Notes: generated by a model not told the origin, from the sequence alone. A stretch of DNA of 64,000 bases from Halomonas lysinitropha (GCF_902500215.1 NZ_CABVOU010000039.1:124001-188000); one strand, 5' to 3'. Counted from the stretch's first letter, positions 17,261 through 25,821 are shown. Numbers and translations: made by a program.

Positions 17261-17339
17261 CGGCAGTGATAAACCTCGCGGATGAAGGGTGGATCAGGGC
17301 CGCCCATGATGCCTGCCCGGGCGCTGCGGTGCCATCCCG

Positions 17340-17486
17340 TCAGCGGGTGAAGGTGATTCGCAGCGGATTCTCATCGACCGCCCAGGCACCCGCCTGTGTG
17401 GTCCGGCCATCGAGACCCTGCACCACGTAGCTGCGCTGGCCGTGGTGCGGGTACCAGCCGGCCCGCCAGCCGTAGGGCAGAGCGGT
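17340..17486 (-). pseudogene. 48-codon open extension directly behind the ChaN-PDZ stop codon
   Basis: On the minus strand the frame of the ChaN-PDZ gene stays open for 48 codons after its TGA (17487-17489) up to a TGA at 17340-17342. The peptide is protein-like (for example LPYGWRAGWYPHHGQRSYVV), and by my count 40 of 48 codons end in G or C. It may be the original C-terminus cut off by a nonsense mutation, a readthrough extension, or the remnant of another gene. A competing reading is a 39-codon ORF from the ATG that overlaps the stop (ATGA), whose product looks less protein-like. Confidence 0.45.
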
Positions 17487-18638
17487 TCATGGCGCGTCGT
17501 TCGGAAAGTGGATCAGCATGTCCTGGAACTCGCCGCTGCGGCGAATCTCCAGCGGCAGCAAGGTGCCGGGGGCCTGGCGACTGACCACGGCCGTGAGGTC
17601 GGCGGGCCGCTCCATGGGCAGGCCAGCGGCGGTAAGAATGATATCCCCCTCGGCGAGGCCGGCTGTTTCGGCCACGCTGTCGGGCGCGATACCCTCGATG
17701 CGCACGCCGTCTGCGTGCTCGCCGATCAGCACGCCCAGTCGCGGTGGGTCCGACGGCTGAAAGGCGGACTCGTCTCCCAGCACATAATGGGCATCGGCCT
17801 GTTCGAGGGGCGGCTGGCAGTCGGAGCCCGGCGCCCAGGGCAGCAGGCTGCGCTGGTCATGCAGGCCCAGGTCGTCGAGCTGGTAAGGCACGCCGTCGCC
17901 GTCGGCGAGATGACCCTTTCCCATCAGTCCCGCCACCAGGCGGCCGTCCTTGGCGGCATCCGCCAGCGCCGTGGCCATGGCGCGATCCCAGACCAGCTGT
18001 GCCGCGATGAAGCGCTCGAGATCCGCCGGGCTGTCGTCGCGCTCAACATGCTGGGTGTAGGTCGCTTCCAGTGATTCGCGGTAGGCGGGGGGTGCCGGGG
18101 CCGGCGGCGTGAGGCCGAAGCGTTCCTGCTCGGGCACTGCCTCCCAGCCCTCGGTGGCCAGGCGCCCGCGCAGTGCGGGAGTCACGTTGAGCGCCAGCAG
18201 CGGTATGCGCTGCATGCGCGCGAAGTGCAGGATCGGCAGGTAGAGGTCCGGGTTGAAACCCCAGGCCCGGTACCAGTCGCTCTGCTCGAGGAAAGCCGCC
18301 TCGTCGAGCTCGCCGGCCACCCAGGCGTCTAGTGCCGGCTGGGCCTCGCGGGGCAGCATCTCCAGGCCGATCGCCATCTCCGCACGGTGGGCATGCAGGG
18401 CAGCCAGGGTGTGGAGCTGCCAGCGATGATGGTCAAGGCGGTCATGTTGCTCGCCGAGCAGCACCACGCCCGTGTCGGCAAGCTCCACCATCAGATCGGC
18501 GGTGGTCAGCGTCTCACCGCCCTCGACATGCCACTGGCCGGGGGTAGGGCACTCGTCGGCCAGGGCGGAGAGCGGGGTCAGGCAGGCCAGGGCGGCACCG
18601 ACGTACAGGGAGCGGACGGGGGAGCGGGATCGCGACAT
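17487..18638 (-). CDS. ChaN-like haem-binding (Tiki-fold) protein with PDZ domain
   Basis: The start at the ATG at 18638 gives 383 residues and puts a signal peptide first (SLYVGAALACLTPLSALA); an ATG at 18662 adds eight residues. The ChaN/Tiki domain runs from about 45 to 280, with GVVLLGEQHDRLDHH, the GEQHD motif that starts this fold, and LVAGLMGKGHLADGDGVPY near its end. A PDZ-like segment follows (VRIEGIAPDSVAETAGLAEGD). ChaN of Campylobacter binds haem and is linked to iron uptake; other members of the superfamily are proteases. The protein should be periplasmic. The frame continues open after the stop (see 17340-17486). Confidence 0.85.
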   Translation of the reverse strand: MSRSRSPVRSLYVGAALACLTPLSALADECPTPGQWHVEGGETLTTADLMVELADTGVVLLGEQHDRLDHHRWQLHTLAALHAHRAEMAIGLEMLPREAQPALDAWVAGELDEAAFLEQSDWYRAWGFNPDLYLPILHFARMQRIPLLALNVTPALRGRLATEGWEAVPEQERFGLTPPAPAPPAYRESLEATYTQHVERDDSPADLERFIAAQLVWDRAMATALADAAKDGRLVAGLMGKGHLADGDGVPYQLDDLGLHDQRSLLPWAPGSDCQPPLEQADAHYVLGDESAFQPSDPPRLGVLIGEHADGVRIEGIAPDSVAETAGLAEGDIILTAAGLPMERPADLTAVVSRQAPGTLLPLEIRRSGEFQDMLIHFPNDAP

Positions 18639-18789
18639 CGACGACTCTCGGTGGAGGGGCATCCGTCCAGCCTACCCCGAGGCCCCCCGGGCGAAAAGCG
18701 CCTCAGCGATGACGGCGCCGTGACGCTTGGGCGATACTGGCTGCGGTGTCGTCCATGGTGGACGACCCTCGACTAGCGGGAGAGACGTG

Positions 18790-19146
18790 ATGGAACCACT
18801 CTCGAGAGGCACCGGCCTCCTGGCGGCGACACTGCTCGCCGGCGTTCTGCTCATGGGCTGCGGCGGGGAGGCGCCGGTCAGCGAGGTGCCACTGCCGGTA
18901 CTGGTCAACAACCCCGAGGCCCATGACGACAGCCGGGTGGCCACGCGTGGCAGGGTGCGCCACTTCGAGGATCCGCTGCACTACTGGATCGAGGACGAGG
19001 ACCTCAACCGGGTCGAGATCTTCCCACACGAGCGGATCGCTCCTCACCTGGGCGAGGCCGTGCGGGTCGAGGGCCATTTTCGTTTCTCGGTCAGCGAGGG
19101 GCGCCGGTTGACGCTGGAGCACGTTGAGCGGTTGGAAAGCGAGTGA
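18790..19146 (+). CDS. Small lipoprotein of unknown function
   Basis: The ATG at 18790 gives 118 residues with a lipoprotein signal ending in LLMGCGGEAP, so the mature protein starts at an acylated cysteine. The mature part (PVLVNNPEAHDDSRVATRG, then LHYWIEDEDLNRVEIFPHER, then VRVEGHFRFSVSEGRRL) has the strand pattern of a small OB-fold, as in bacterial tOB or YgiW-like proteins; this fold guess is an inference. It is divergent from the ChaN-PDZ gene and 311 bases before the gluconate TRAP operon. No function is assigned. Confidence 0.8.
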   Translation: MEPLSRGTGLLAATLLAGVLLMGCGGEAPVSEVPLPVLVNNPEAHDDSRVATRGRVRHFEDPLHYWIEDEDLNRVEIFPHERIAPHLGEAVRVEGHFRFSVSEGRRLTLEHVERLESE

Positions 19147-19300
19147 TGTCGCCGGCAGTAAGCGTGGCGCACTGCGGTGGCGTCTGGTGCCTGCCGTTGC
19201 CCCCTGGATCCTGCTGACGCGCTGGGTCGAGGCACGTGTCCGAGGCCCATTGATCGTTGGTACCACGACTAATGTCTAATCACCGATGCCCTTTCCCGCG

Positions 19301-19329
19301 TTGACTTGAATGGTGCTCGGATCTAGGCT
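19301..19329 (+). promoter_or_regulatory. Predicted sigma-70 promoter of the gluconate TRAP operon
   Basis: A -35 box TTGACT (19301-19306) and a -10 box TAGGCT (19324-19329) are spaced by 17 bases. Transcription would start near 19336, just before two GntR-type operators and about 120 bases before the dctP start codon. The rest of the 311-base gap (19147-19300 and 19366-19457) shows nothing I can name. Confidence 0.6.
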
Positions 19330-19341
19330 TCTCCGCCAAGA

Positions 19342-19365
19342 GTTACCAGTAACATTACCGGTAAC
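19342..19365. promoter_or_regulatory. gntR: Two tandem GntR-type operators
   Basis: GTTACCAGTAAC (19342-19353) is followed without a gap by ATTACCGGTAAC (19354-19365). Each is a 12-base inverted repeat of the form GTTAC-N2-GTAAC, close to the E. coli GntR site (TTACCGGTAA core). They lie just downstream of the predicted transcription start, where a bound LacI-type repressor would block initiation or elongation. A gntR gene closes the same locus. Confidence 0.75.
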
Positions 19366-19457
19366 GTCGATATCCGATGGCCGATGCCATCGGTCTCGTT
19401 GATTCGGCAGGAATACTTCCGTGCCAACAATGAATAATCATCAATGGAGAAAGCGCC

Positions 19458-20534
19458 ATGACTCGATTCCTTCTTGGAACCCTGACTTTCGCCGGTGTGG
19501 CAACGATGGGACTGGGCATGGCCCATGCCCAGACGCCGGACCTGTCCGCACCGCCCGCCATCGATGGTGAGGTGGTAGAGGACCACGGCAGTCACACCAT
19601 TCGCATGGGCATCGGCCTGGCCGAATCCTCTCCGCAGTACATTTCCAGCCAGCATTTCGCCGATATTCTCGAAGAGCGCAGCGAAGGCCGCCTGACCGTG
19701 AATATCTTCCCCAACAGCCAGTTGGGCGATGACGTACAGATGATGGAGATGCTGCAGACCGGCACACTGGACATGTCGTATCCGTCCTCATCGCCGGCCA
19801 CCACCTATGTGCCGGAACTGGCGGCGTTTGACCTGCCGTTCCTGCTGCCGACCCGTGAGGCGGCCGTGGCGGTCATGCAGAGCGATGTTGCCCAGGGCAT
19901 GCTCGATTCCTTCGACGGTACCGGCATCAAGGCGCTGGCGTTCTCCGAGAACGGCTATCGCCAGCTCTCCAACAGCGTGCGCCCGGTCGAGACGCCGGAA
20001 GACGTCGGCGGCCTCGACATGGGTGGCCTGACCATCCGCACCATGGAGAACCCGGTTCATCTGTCCATCTGGGAAACCCTGGGTGCCAACCCGACCCCGA
20101 TGGCCTTCGGTGAGCTGTTCTCGGCCATGGAGCAGGGCGTGGTCGATGGCCAGGAGAACCCCTGGAGCACCATCCTGACGTCGAACTTCCATGAAGTGCA
20201 GGACTACGGTTCCGAAACCCGCCACGTGTACACGCCGTTTATCATGATGATGTCCGAGCGCACCTGGGATCGCCTCGATCCGGCCTACCAGGACCTGGTT
20301 CAGGAAGCCGCTCGCCAGTCCGCCGCGTATGAAATCCAGCTGGCCGCCGAGTATGACGACTGGTCGCGCAACCAGCTCGAGGAACGCGGCATGCAGATCA
20401 CGCGCCTGAACGATGAGCAGATCGCTGCCTTCCAGGAAGCCGTGCAGCCGGTCTATGACGAGTGGGCGCCGGAAATTGGCGAGGACCTGATTGCTGAAAT
20501 CCAGGCCATTGCCGAAGAGACCATGTCCAACTGA
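19458..20534 (+). CDS. TRAP transporter periplasmic binding protein (DctP family), probably for gluconate
   Basis: The 358-residue protein has a signal peptide (MTRFLLGTLTFAGVATMGLG, cut near AHAQ) and a DctP-type fold. Marks are SPQYISSQHFADILEERSEG, NSQLGDDVQMMEMLQTGTLD and GGLTIRTMENPVH, in which the arginine usually binds the ligand carboxylate; DGQENPWSTI is the typical late motif. It captures an organic acid in the periplasm and hands it to the DctQM membrane pair. Gluconate or a related sugar acid is inferred from gntK and gntR downstream and the operators upstream. It is first in the operon and followed by a strong hairpin. Confidence 0.9.
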   Translation: MTRFLLGTLTFAGVATMGLGMAHAQTPDLSAPPAIDGEVVEDHGSHTIRMGIGLAESSPQYISSQHFADILEERSEGRLTVNIFPNSQLGDDVQMMEMLQTGTLDMSYPSSSPATTYVPELAAFDLPFLLPTREAAVAVMQSDVAQGMLDSFDGTGIKALAFSENGYRQLSNSVRPVETPEDVGGLDMGGLTIRTMENPVHLSIWETLGANPTPMAFGELFSAMEQGVVDGQENPWSTILTSNFHEVQDYGSETRHVYTPFIMMMSERTWDRLDPAYQDLVQEAARQSAAYEIQLAAEYDDWSRNQLEERGMQITRLNDEQIAAFQEAVQPVYDEWAPEIGEDLIAEIQAIAEETMSN

Positions 20535-20591
20535 GCAACCCCCTGTAACCGTTGCTTAAGGTTGCACGAGGAAGTTGCACACGCTGCGCAG

Positions 20592-20617
20592 GGACAAGGG
20601 GCTTCGGCCCCTTGTCC
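20592..20617 (+). promoter_or_regulatory. Strong intercistronic hairpin between dctP and dctQ
   Basis: GGACAAGGGGC (20592-20602) pairs perfectly with GCCCCTTGTCC (20607-20617) around a TTCG tetraloop, an unusually stable RNA hairpin. No T run follows, so it is more likely a 3' stabiliser or partial attenuator that keeps the binding-protein mRNA in excess over the membrane genes than a full terminator. The hairpin ends 17 bases before the dctQ start codon. Confidence 0.75.
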
Positions 20618-20634
20618 TGTCACTGGAGTCTGCC

Positions 20635-21234
20635 ATGTCTCACTCGACCCCCATTCCTGAACCCGATGTCTATCTTGATGATCCCAACCGCAAGCCCCTC
20701 GAGCTGGATTTTGCAGCACGCAAGGGACCGGCGATATTCCGTTGGCTGACGGTCGCCATGGAGCAGTTGATTGCGGCCATCCTGGTGGCGTTGATCATCT
20801 CGGTGTCCGCCAACGTGATCGGTCGCTCGCTGCTCAATCAATCGTTGCCCTGGGCCGATGAGCTGGCGCGCATGTTATTCATCTGGCTGGTCTTCATCGG
20901 TGCCGCCGCGGCCTTCGCGCGTTTCGAGCACATTGCCGTGGATATCCTGGTGCGCAAGCTTCCGAAGCGGGGCGCCTACACGCTCTATCTACTGCAACAC
21001 CTGATCATCAGCGGGCTGATGGCCATCATGTTGTGGGGTGGCTATGTGGTAATGACTCATTCCACCGGCCGCACCGCGATTCTCGGCGTGCCCTGGAACC
21101 TGATCAATCTCTCCCTGGTGCTGTGCGCGATCTTCATCGTGGCGGTAGCGCTATGGCGTGCCTGGCAATGCGTGCGGCTGATCCGCGACCCGCTTCTGGC
21201 CTCCTCTTCTGATCCTGACCACGGAGCGCACTGA
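20635..21234 (+). CDS. TRAP transporter small membrane subunit (DctQ)
   Basis: The ATG at 20635 follows CTGGAG and gives 199 residues. After a polar N-terminus, four membrane segments are visible, starting with MEQLIAAILVALIISVSANV, then LARMLFIWLVFIGAAAAF, LQHLIISGLMAIMLWGGYVV and LINLSLVLCAIFIVAVAL. PWADELARMLFIWLVF is the typical DctQ motif. The subunit pairs with DctM to form the sodium-driven permease. It lies between dctP and dctM, whose start follows its stop by one base. Confidence 0.92.
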   Translation: MSHSTPIPEPDVYLDDPNRKPLELDFAARKGPAIFRWLTVAMEQLIAAILVALIISVSANVIGRSLLNQSLPWADELARMLFIWLVFIGAAAAFARFEHIAVDILVRKLPKRGAYTLYLLQHLIISGLMAIMLWGGYVVMTHSTGRTAILGVPWNLINLSLVLCAIFIVAVALWRAWQCVRLIRDPLLASSSDPDHGAH

Positions 21235-21235
21235 A

Positions 21236-22516
21236 ATGTTGTGGATATTCCTTGCCATCCTCTTTGCGAGCATCGCCATCGGCTTGCCGATTGCCTTCGG
21301 CCTGGGTGTCGCGGCACTGGTCATGGCGCTGCTTTCCGATATACCGCTATCCATCTTGATCGAACAATCCATTCGGGGCGTCAACAGCTTCCCGCTTCTG
21401 GCGATTCCTTTCTTTATTCTGGTCGGCGAAGTCATGAGTAACGGTGGCATTGCCCGTCGCCTGATGGATCTCGCCGGCGCGCTGGTCGGTTTCATGCGGG
21501 GTGGCCTGGGCCAGGTGGCTATCACCGGCTCGATGTTCTTCGGCGGCATCAGCGGATCGGCCGTCGCCGATACCGCGGCCACCGGGGCGATGATGATTCC
21601 CTCGATGAAACAGCAGGGCTATTCGGCACCCCATGCGACGGCTATCAACACCGTATCCTCGGTGATCGGCATCATTATTCCGCCGTCGATCCCGCTGATC
21701 CTGTTCGGCATCGTGACCGAAACCTCGATCAGCCGGCTGTTCATTGCGGGCATCGTCCCGGGGATGCTGATCGGCTTTGCGTTGATGGTCACCACCTTCA
21801 TCCTGGCCACCCTTCAGCACGCCGGCCAGACCAGGAAATTTCGCCTCGACCGCCTCTGGGAAACCTTCAAGGCCGCCTGGCTGGCGCTGGTGCTGCCGGT
21901 GATCGTGATTGGCGGCATCATCGGTGGGGTGTTCACCGCCACCGAGGCGGCCGTGGCAGCGCTGCTCTATTCGCTGTTTATCTCGCTGGTGGTCTATCGC
22001 GAGTTTCACATCAAGGCACTGTGGGGCATGCTGATCCGCACTGCGCGTCTGACCGGCATGGTGCTGCTGCTGCTCGCTTTCGCCACGGTGATTGCCTGGT
22101 TCCTGACCATCAACATGGTGCCGCAGACGCTGGTCAAGCAGGTGCAGGCAATCACTCAGGATCCGTTCTGGCTGCTGATGATCGTCGCTTTCCTGTTGCT
22201 GATCATAGGCTTCGTGATGGATCTCACGCCGGCGATGGTCATCATGGCGCCCATGCTGACGCCGATTGTCACTTCGGTCGGTGTTGATCCGGTGTACTTT
22301 GGTGTGCTGATGGCGTTCATTCTGGGTATCGGTTTGCTGACGCCGCCAGTCGGTACCTGCCTGTATGTCGGCTGTGGCGTAGGCAAGGTGTCGATGGAGC
22401 AACTGGTCAAGGCCATGCTGCCCTACTATGTGGCGTTGCTGGTGGTGCTGGTCATCCTGGTGGCTTTCCCGGGCATCGTCACCTGGCTGCCCAACCTTAC
22501 CGCCGTTAGCGGGTAG
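21236..22516 (+). CDS. TRAP transporter large membrane subunit (DctM)
   Basis: The 426-residue protein is hydrophobic throughout, with about 12 membrane segments, and has DctM family motifs: ALVGFMRGGLGQVAITGSMF, FGGISGSAVADTAATGAMM, IPPSIPLILFGIVTE and GIGLLTPPVGTCLYVG. It forms the transport channel with DctQ and uses the sodium gradient, which suits a halophile. It starts one base after the dctQ stop and ends 15 bases before gntK, so the genes are one transcription unit. Confidence 0.94.
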   Translation: MLWIFLAILFASIAIGLPIAFGLGVAALVMALLSDIPLSILIEQSIRGVNSFPLLAIPFFILVGEVMSNGGIARRLMDLAGALVGFMRGGLGQVAITGSMFFGGISGSAVADTAATGAMMIPSMKQQGYSAPHATAINTVSSVIGIIIPPSIPLILFGIVTETSISRLFIAGIVPGMLIGFALMVTTFILATLQHAGQTRKFRLDRLWETFKAAWLALVLPVIVIGGIIGGVFTATEAAVAALLYSLFISLVVYREFHIKALWGMLIRTARLTGMVLLLLAFATVIAWFLTINMVPQTLVKQVQAITQDPFWLLMIVAFLLLIIGFVMDLTPAMVIMAPMLTPIVTSVGVDPVYFGVLMAFILGIGLLTPPVGTCLYVGCGVGKVSMEQLVKAMLPYYVALLVVLVILVAFPGIVTWLPNLTAVSG

Positions 22517-22531
22517 ACGAGGAGAGTCAAG

Positions 22532-23059
22532 ATGGTGGAGACAGCAACAGTGGTGACGCACTCAAACCGTATCCTTGTCATGGGCGTGTCCGGCTCAGGG
22601 AAGACTCATATCGGCCGCCTGGTGGCCGAGCGACTCGGCGCCGAGTTCATCGATGGCGATGATTATCATTCCCGGGTCAGCATCGACAAGATGGCCCGTG
22701 GCATTCCGCTCAATGACGAGGACCGTAAGTCATGGCTCGAGACGCTGGCGGAGATATTTGCCGAGTATCGTCGACGGGATATCAGTGTGGTAATCGGCTG
22801 TTCGGCGCTGAAGCGGCGCTATCGCGATACCCTGCGCCGTGGTGACCCCCGCTTGAAAATCCTGTTTCTTAGCGGTGATCGTGAGCAGCTGCATCATCGG
22901 CTCACCTCGAGGGAAGGACATTTCTTCAAGGGCGACAGGATGCTCGATAGCCAGCTGAGCGACCTTGAATCTCCTGGCGAGGAGGAGGCGGTGGAATTGA
23001 ATATCGCCTTGTCGCCCGACCGGCTGGTCGACCACTTCTTGCAACGGATCGCTCTTTAG
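22532..23059 (+). CDS. gntK: Gluconokinase
   Basis: The 175-residue protein is a standard GntK/IdnK-type gluconate kinase that makes 6-phosphogluconate from gluconate and ATP. The P-loop reads ILVMGVSGSGKTHIG (about residues 12-26), and FIDGDDYHSRVSIDKMARGI and DEDRKSWLETL are family motifs. IGCSALKRRYRDTLRR is another. The ATG follows GAGGAGAG. Its place after the TRAP genes is the main reason to call that transporter a gluconate importer. Confidence 0.95.
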   Translation: MVETATVVTHSNRILVMGVSGSGKTHIGRLVAERLGAEFIDGDDYHSRVSIDKMARGIPLNDEDRKSWLETLAEIFAEYRRRDISVVIGCSALKRRYRDTLRRGDPRLKILFLSGDREQLHHRLTSREGHFFKGDRMLDSQLSDLESPGEEEAVELNIALSPDRLVDHFLQRIAL

Positions 23060-23177
23060 TCAGTGCTCTCGGGCTTGGCGCCGGGTCGACTCCTGGCGCC
23101 GCGTCGACTAGGGTGTCATTCACCCCTGTCCCCCAGGACCCAGTCGTACGACTTATTTCCCCAGGCTGCGAGCCGCC

Positions 23178-24173
23178 TTGAAAAACCGTCGCCCCACGCT
23201 CCAGGATATCGCCGACCGGATCGGTGTCACGAAGATGACCGTGAGCCGGTGCCTGCGCGATCCCGAATCGGTGTCGGCCGGGCTGCGTGAGAACATCTTG
23301 GCGGTGGCCGAGCAGCTTGGCTATATCCCCAACCGTGCCCCGGACCTGCTGTCGAAATCCACCAGCCGTTCTATAGGGGTGCTGGTGCCTTCATTGACCA
23401 ACCAGGTGTTCGCCGATGTGCTGGTGGGGATCGAGTCGGTCACCGAGCCGGACGGCTATCACTTGATGCTCTCTCACTACGCTTATAGCGAGGAGCTCGA
23501 GGAGCGCAGCCTGTCCTCGCTGCTCTCGTATAATGTCGATGCCGTGATTCTCTCCGACAGTCGACACACTCCGCGTAGCCGCCGCATGCTCGAAATTGCC
23601 GGCATCCCCTGTGTCGAGATCATGGATTCGCTGACGCCTCCGGTTCATCACGCGGTTGGGTTTGACAATGTCGCCGCGGCGCGTGACATGGTCAGCGAGA
23701 TGATCCGCCATGGTCGGCGTCGTATCATCTACCTGGCGGTGCGTCTCGACGAGCGCACCCGTCAGCGCGACCAGGGCTATCGTGAGGCCATGGAAGCGCA
23801 CGGCCTGGCGCCGTTGAAGCTTCAGCGCACCCAGCGGTCGTCTTTCAGCGTGGGGGCAGCGCTCATGGCGGAAGTGCTCGCCGAGCATCCCGATGTGGAC
23901 GGGCTTTTCTGTACCAATGACGATGTTGCCGTCGGGGCCTACTTCGAGTGCCTGCGCCGCGGTATTCCGGTACCACAGTGTATCTCCATTGCTGGCTTCC
24001 ACGGTCACGACGTGGGCCAGGTGATGTCGCCGCGCCTGGCCAGCGTGGTCACGCCTCGTGAAGCGATTGGTCGCCAGGCCGCCAAGTTGCTGCTGGCGGG
24101 CATGAAGCGCAACGACACCGAGAAGCGGATCATCGATCTGGGGTATCGTATCGAAGTGGGCGAAACGCTCTAG
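23178..24173 (+). CDS. gntR: LacI-family gluconate repressor
   Basis: The 331 residues equal the length of E. coli GntR, and the protein is close to it: PTLQDIADRIGVTKMTVSRC is the helix-turn-helix, LGYIPNRAPDLLSKSTSRSI the hinge region, and FCTNDDVAVGAYFEC plus IAGFHGHDVGQVM belong to the ligand domain. It should repress the gluconate operon and release DNA when gluconate binds. The start is a TTG (23178) with only a weak ribosome binding site, which would keep levels low. The 118-base gap after gntK holds no operator that I can see, so autoregulation may occur only through the shared transcript. Confidence 0.93.
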   Translation: MKNRRPTLQDIADRIGVTKMTVSRCLRDPESVSAGLRENILAVAEQLGYIPNRAPDLLSKSTSRSIGVLVPSLTNQVFADVLVGIESVTEPDGYHLMLSHYAYSEELEERSLSSLLSYNVDAVILSDSRHTPRSRRMLEIAGIPCVEIMDSLTPPVHHAVGFDNVAAARDMVSEMIRHGRRRIIYLAVRLDERTRQRDQGYREAMEAHGLAPLKLQRTQRSSFSVGAALMAEVLAEHPDVDGLFCTNDDVAVGAYFECLRRGIPVPQCISIAGFHGHDVGQVMSPRLASVVTPREAIGRQAAKLLLAGMKRNDTEKRIIDLGYRIEVGETL

Positions 24174-24182
24174 AGATGATGA

Positions 24183-24211
24183 GGCCCTTCGAGAGTGCGT
24201 CGAGACGGGCC
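24183..24211 (+). terminator. Possible terminator after gntR
   Basis: GGCCC (24183-24187) pairs with GGGCC (24207-24211), and inside it TCGA (24189-24192) pairs with TCGA (24200-24203). No T run follows directly, so it is a weak or factor-dependent candidate. It lies 10 bases after the gntR stop. Confidence 0.4.
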
Positions 24212-24304
24212 ACCTCACCTCTATTTGCCGTGAGGCGAACGCCATGAAACACTGTTCATTAAACCGCACTCCCTAACGACGCCATCTTCGAGTCCCTGGC
24301 CATC

Positions 24305-25360
24305 ATGAACCCTTCCGCGATTGTCCCCTTTTCCAGATGCTGCCGACCCCTGGTCCTGTCCCTGGCGCTGATGTGTCTGCCAGTGGCGGCCATGGCCGAG
24401 GAGGAGTGGCCCCGTGGCCACTACCCGCTTCCCGAGTCGGGCAACATGGTCGGCGAGGTCTACCGCGTCGAGACCCGTGAGGGGCAGACGCTGCTCGACA
24501 TCGGTCGCGAGCACAATATCGGCTATGAGGAGATGCGTAACGCCAACCCGGACGTCAGTCTCTGGGCGCCCGATCCGGGCACCGAGGTGGTGATCCCGGC
24601 GCGTTACATCCTCCCGCCGACGCAGCGCCAAGGCGTGGTGATCAACCTGTCCGAGCTGCGTCTCTACTATTATCCGGACGTTGCAGAGGGCGAGACGCCC
24701 CGGGTGGAGACCTATCCCATCGGCATCGGCCGGGAGGGCTTCAACACTCCGCTGGGCGTGACCGAGACGACCATGAAGCTCAAGGACCCGGCCTGGTATC
24801 CGCCCGAATCGGTGCGCCAGGAGGCCAGGGAGAACGGCGAACCCCCGCCCGAGGTGGTGCCGCCCGGCCCGGACAATCCGCTGGGTCAGCACGCCATCCT
24901 GCTCGATATCCCCGGCTACCTGATTCACGGCACCAACCGCCCGGACGGTATCGGCATGCGCGCCAGCCGTGGCTGCATCCGCATGATGCCCGAGACCATC
25001 GAGGCGCTCTTCTCCCGCATCGATGTCGGCGAGCGGGTCAACATCATCGACATGCCGGTGAAGGTAGGCCAGGAGGGGGAACGTCTCTACGTGCAGTCCT
25101 TCAAGCCCCTCGATGAGCAGGAAAACGGCATGGGGGATCTGCTGGAGGCGCTCCACCAGCTGCAGGAGACCGAGGCCGCGTCCCAGATCCCGGTGGACTA
25201 TGCCCGTCTACGCGAGTCGCTGGAGTCCAGCAGCTGGCAGCCGGTTGCGCTGGCGCCACGGCCGGATGACGCCATCGAACCCGAGCCTTTGCAGTGGTTC
25301 GACGAGATCCTGGCCATGCGGCCCTGGCACGATCAGTTGGACACCCGCCAGGAGGGGTGA
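24305..25360 (+). CDS. L,D-transpeptidase (YkuD) with LysM-like domain
   Basis: The 351-residue protein begins with a signal peptide (LVLSLALMCLPVAAMA). A LysM-like segment follows (YRVETREGQTLLDIGREHNI, then LWAPDPGTEVVIP), which binds peptidoglycan. The YkuD catalytic domain (about residues 115-240) has HGTNRPDGIGMRASRGCIRM with the catalytic histidine and cysteine; SRGC replaces the more usual SHGC, a known variation. This architecture fits the ErfK/YbiS/YcfS/YnhG group, which attach outer-membrane lipoprotein to peptidoglycan or form 3-3 cross-links. The last 100 residues are not recognised. Confidence 0.92.
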   Translation: MNPSAIVPFSRCCRPLVLSLALMCLPVAAMAEEEWPRGHYPLPESGNMVGEVYRVETREGQTLLDIGREHNIGYEEMRNANPDVSLWAPDPGTEVVIPARYILPPTQRQGVVINLSELRLYYYPDVAEGETPRVETYPIGIGREGFNTPLGVTETTMKLKDPAWYPPESVRQEARENGEPPPEVVPPGPDNPLGQHAILLDIPGYLIHGTNRPDGIGMRASRGCIRMMPETIEALFSRIDVGERVNIIDMPVKVGQEGERLYVQSFKPLDEQENGMGDLLEALHQLQETEAASQIPVDYARLRESLESSSWQPVALAPRPDDAIEPEPLQWFDEILAMRPWHDQLDTRQEG

Positions 25361-25422
25361 TGGAGGCTGGCAAAGGGACGTCGCGATGACCCTTGAGGTC
25401 GGCTGGAAGGCCGCTCTCAGGG

Positions 25423-25821
25423 TCACAATTGATGCGGTGCAGGGCGGCGCGCCATCACGGTGATCTCGACCTGGGCAGAACCATAGAGGCGGGGTGACTG
25501 GGTGCAGGTGCGCGCCGGGTAGCGTCTCGAGTCGAAGAACTCCGCATAGGCGGCGTCCATGTCGCGGATCAGTTCGAGGCTGGTGATGTGAACGTCGACG
25601 CGCACCACGTCGGACATGTCGCATCCGGCGGAAGCCAGCATGCGCTGGATGCTTCGCATCACCAGGCGAGTCTCCTCGGCTATGTTGCCGAGCATGGTTT
25701 CGCCGCCCTGGATATCCTCGGCCGTCAGCCCCGAAAGGAAGACGTAGTCGTCGTCGATCACCATATGACTGCCGGGAAAGAGCGGGATGGGCAGGGTGGC
25801 ATCGTTGTGGTATTTCGGCAT
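25423..25821 (-). CDS. RidA family protein
   Basis: The start at 25821 gives 132 residues, the normal length for RidA/YjgF trimers. VFLSGLTAEDIQGG and LASAGCDMSDVVRVDVHIT are family motifs, and the C-terminal SAQVEITVMARRP carries the conserved glutamate. An arginine in the pocket region (RRYPARTC) fits an enamine or imine deaminase, which clears reactive 2-aminoacrylate-like intermediates. It converges with the L,D-transpeptidase gene. Confidence 0.88.
   Translation of the reverse strand: MPKYHNDATLPIPLFPGSHMVIDDDYVFLSGLTAEDIQGGETMLGNIAEETRLVMRSIQRMLASAGCDMSDVVRVDVHITSLELIRDMDAAYAEFFDSRRYPARTCTQSPRLYGSAQVEITVMARRPAPHQL

Noticed and set aside
20592..20617. Reading the dctP-dctQ hairpin as a full terminator
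   Set aside because: No T run follows, and dctQ starts 17 bases later with no promoter in between.
24305..25360. SRGC instead of SHGC in the L,D-transpeptidase as a lost active site
   Set aside because: The catalytic cysteine and the upstream HGT histidine are present, and SRGC is a normal variant of the family.
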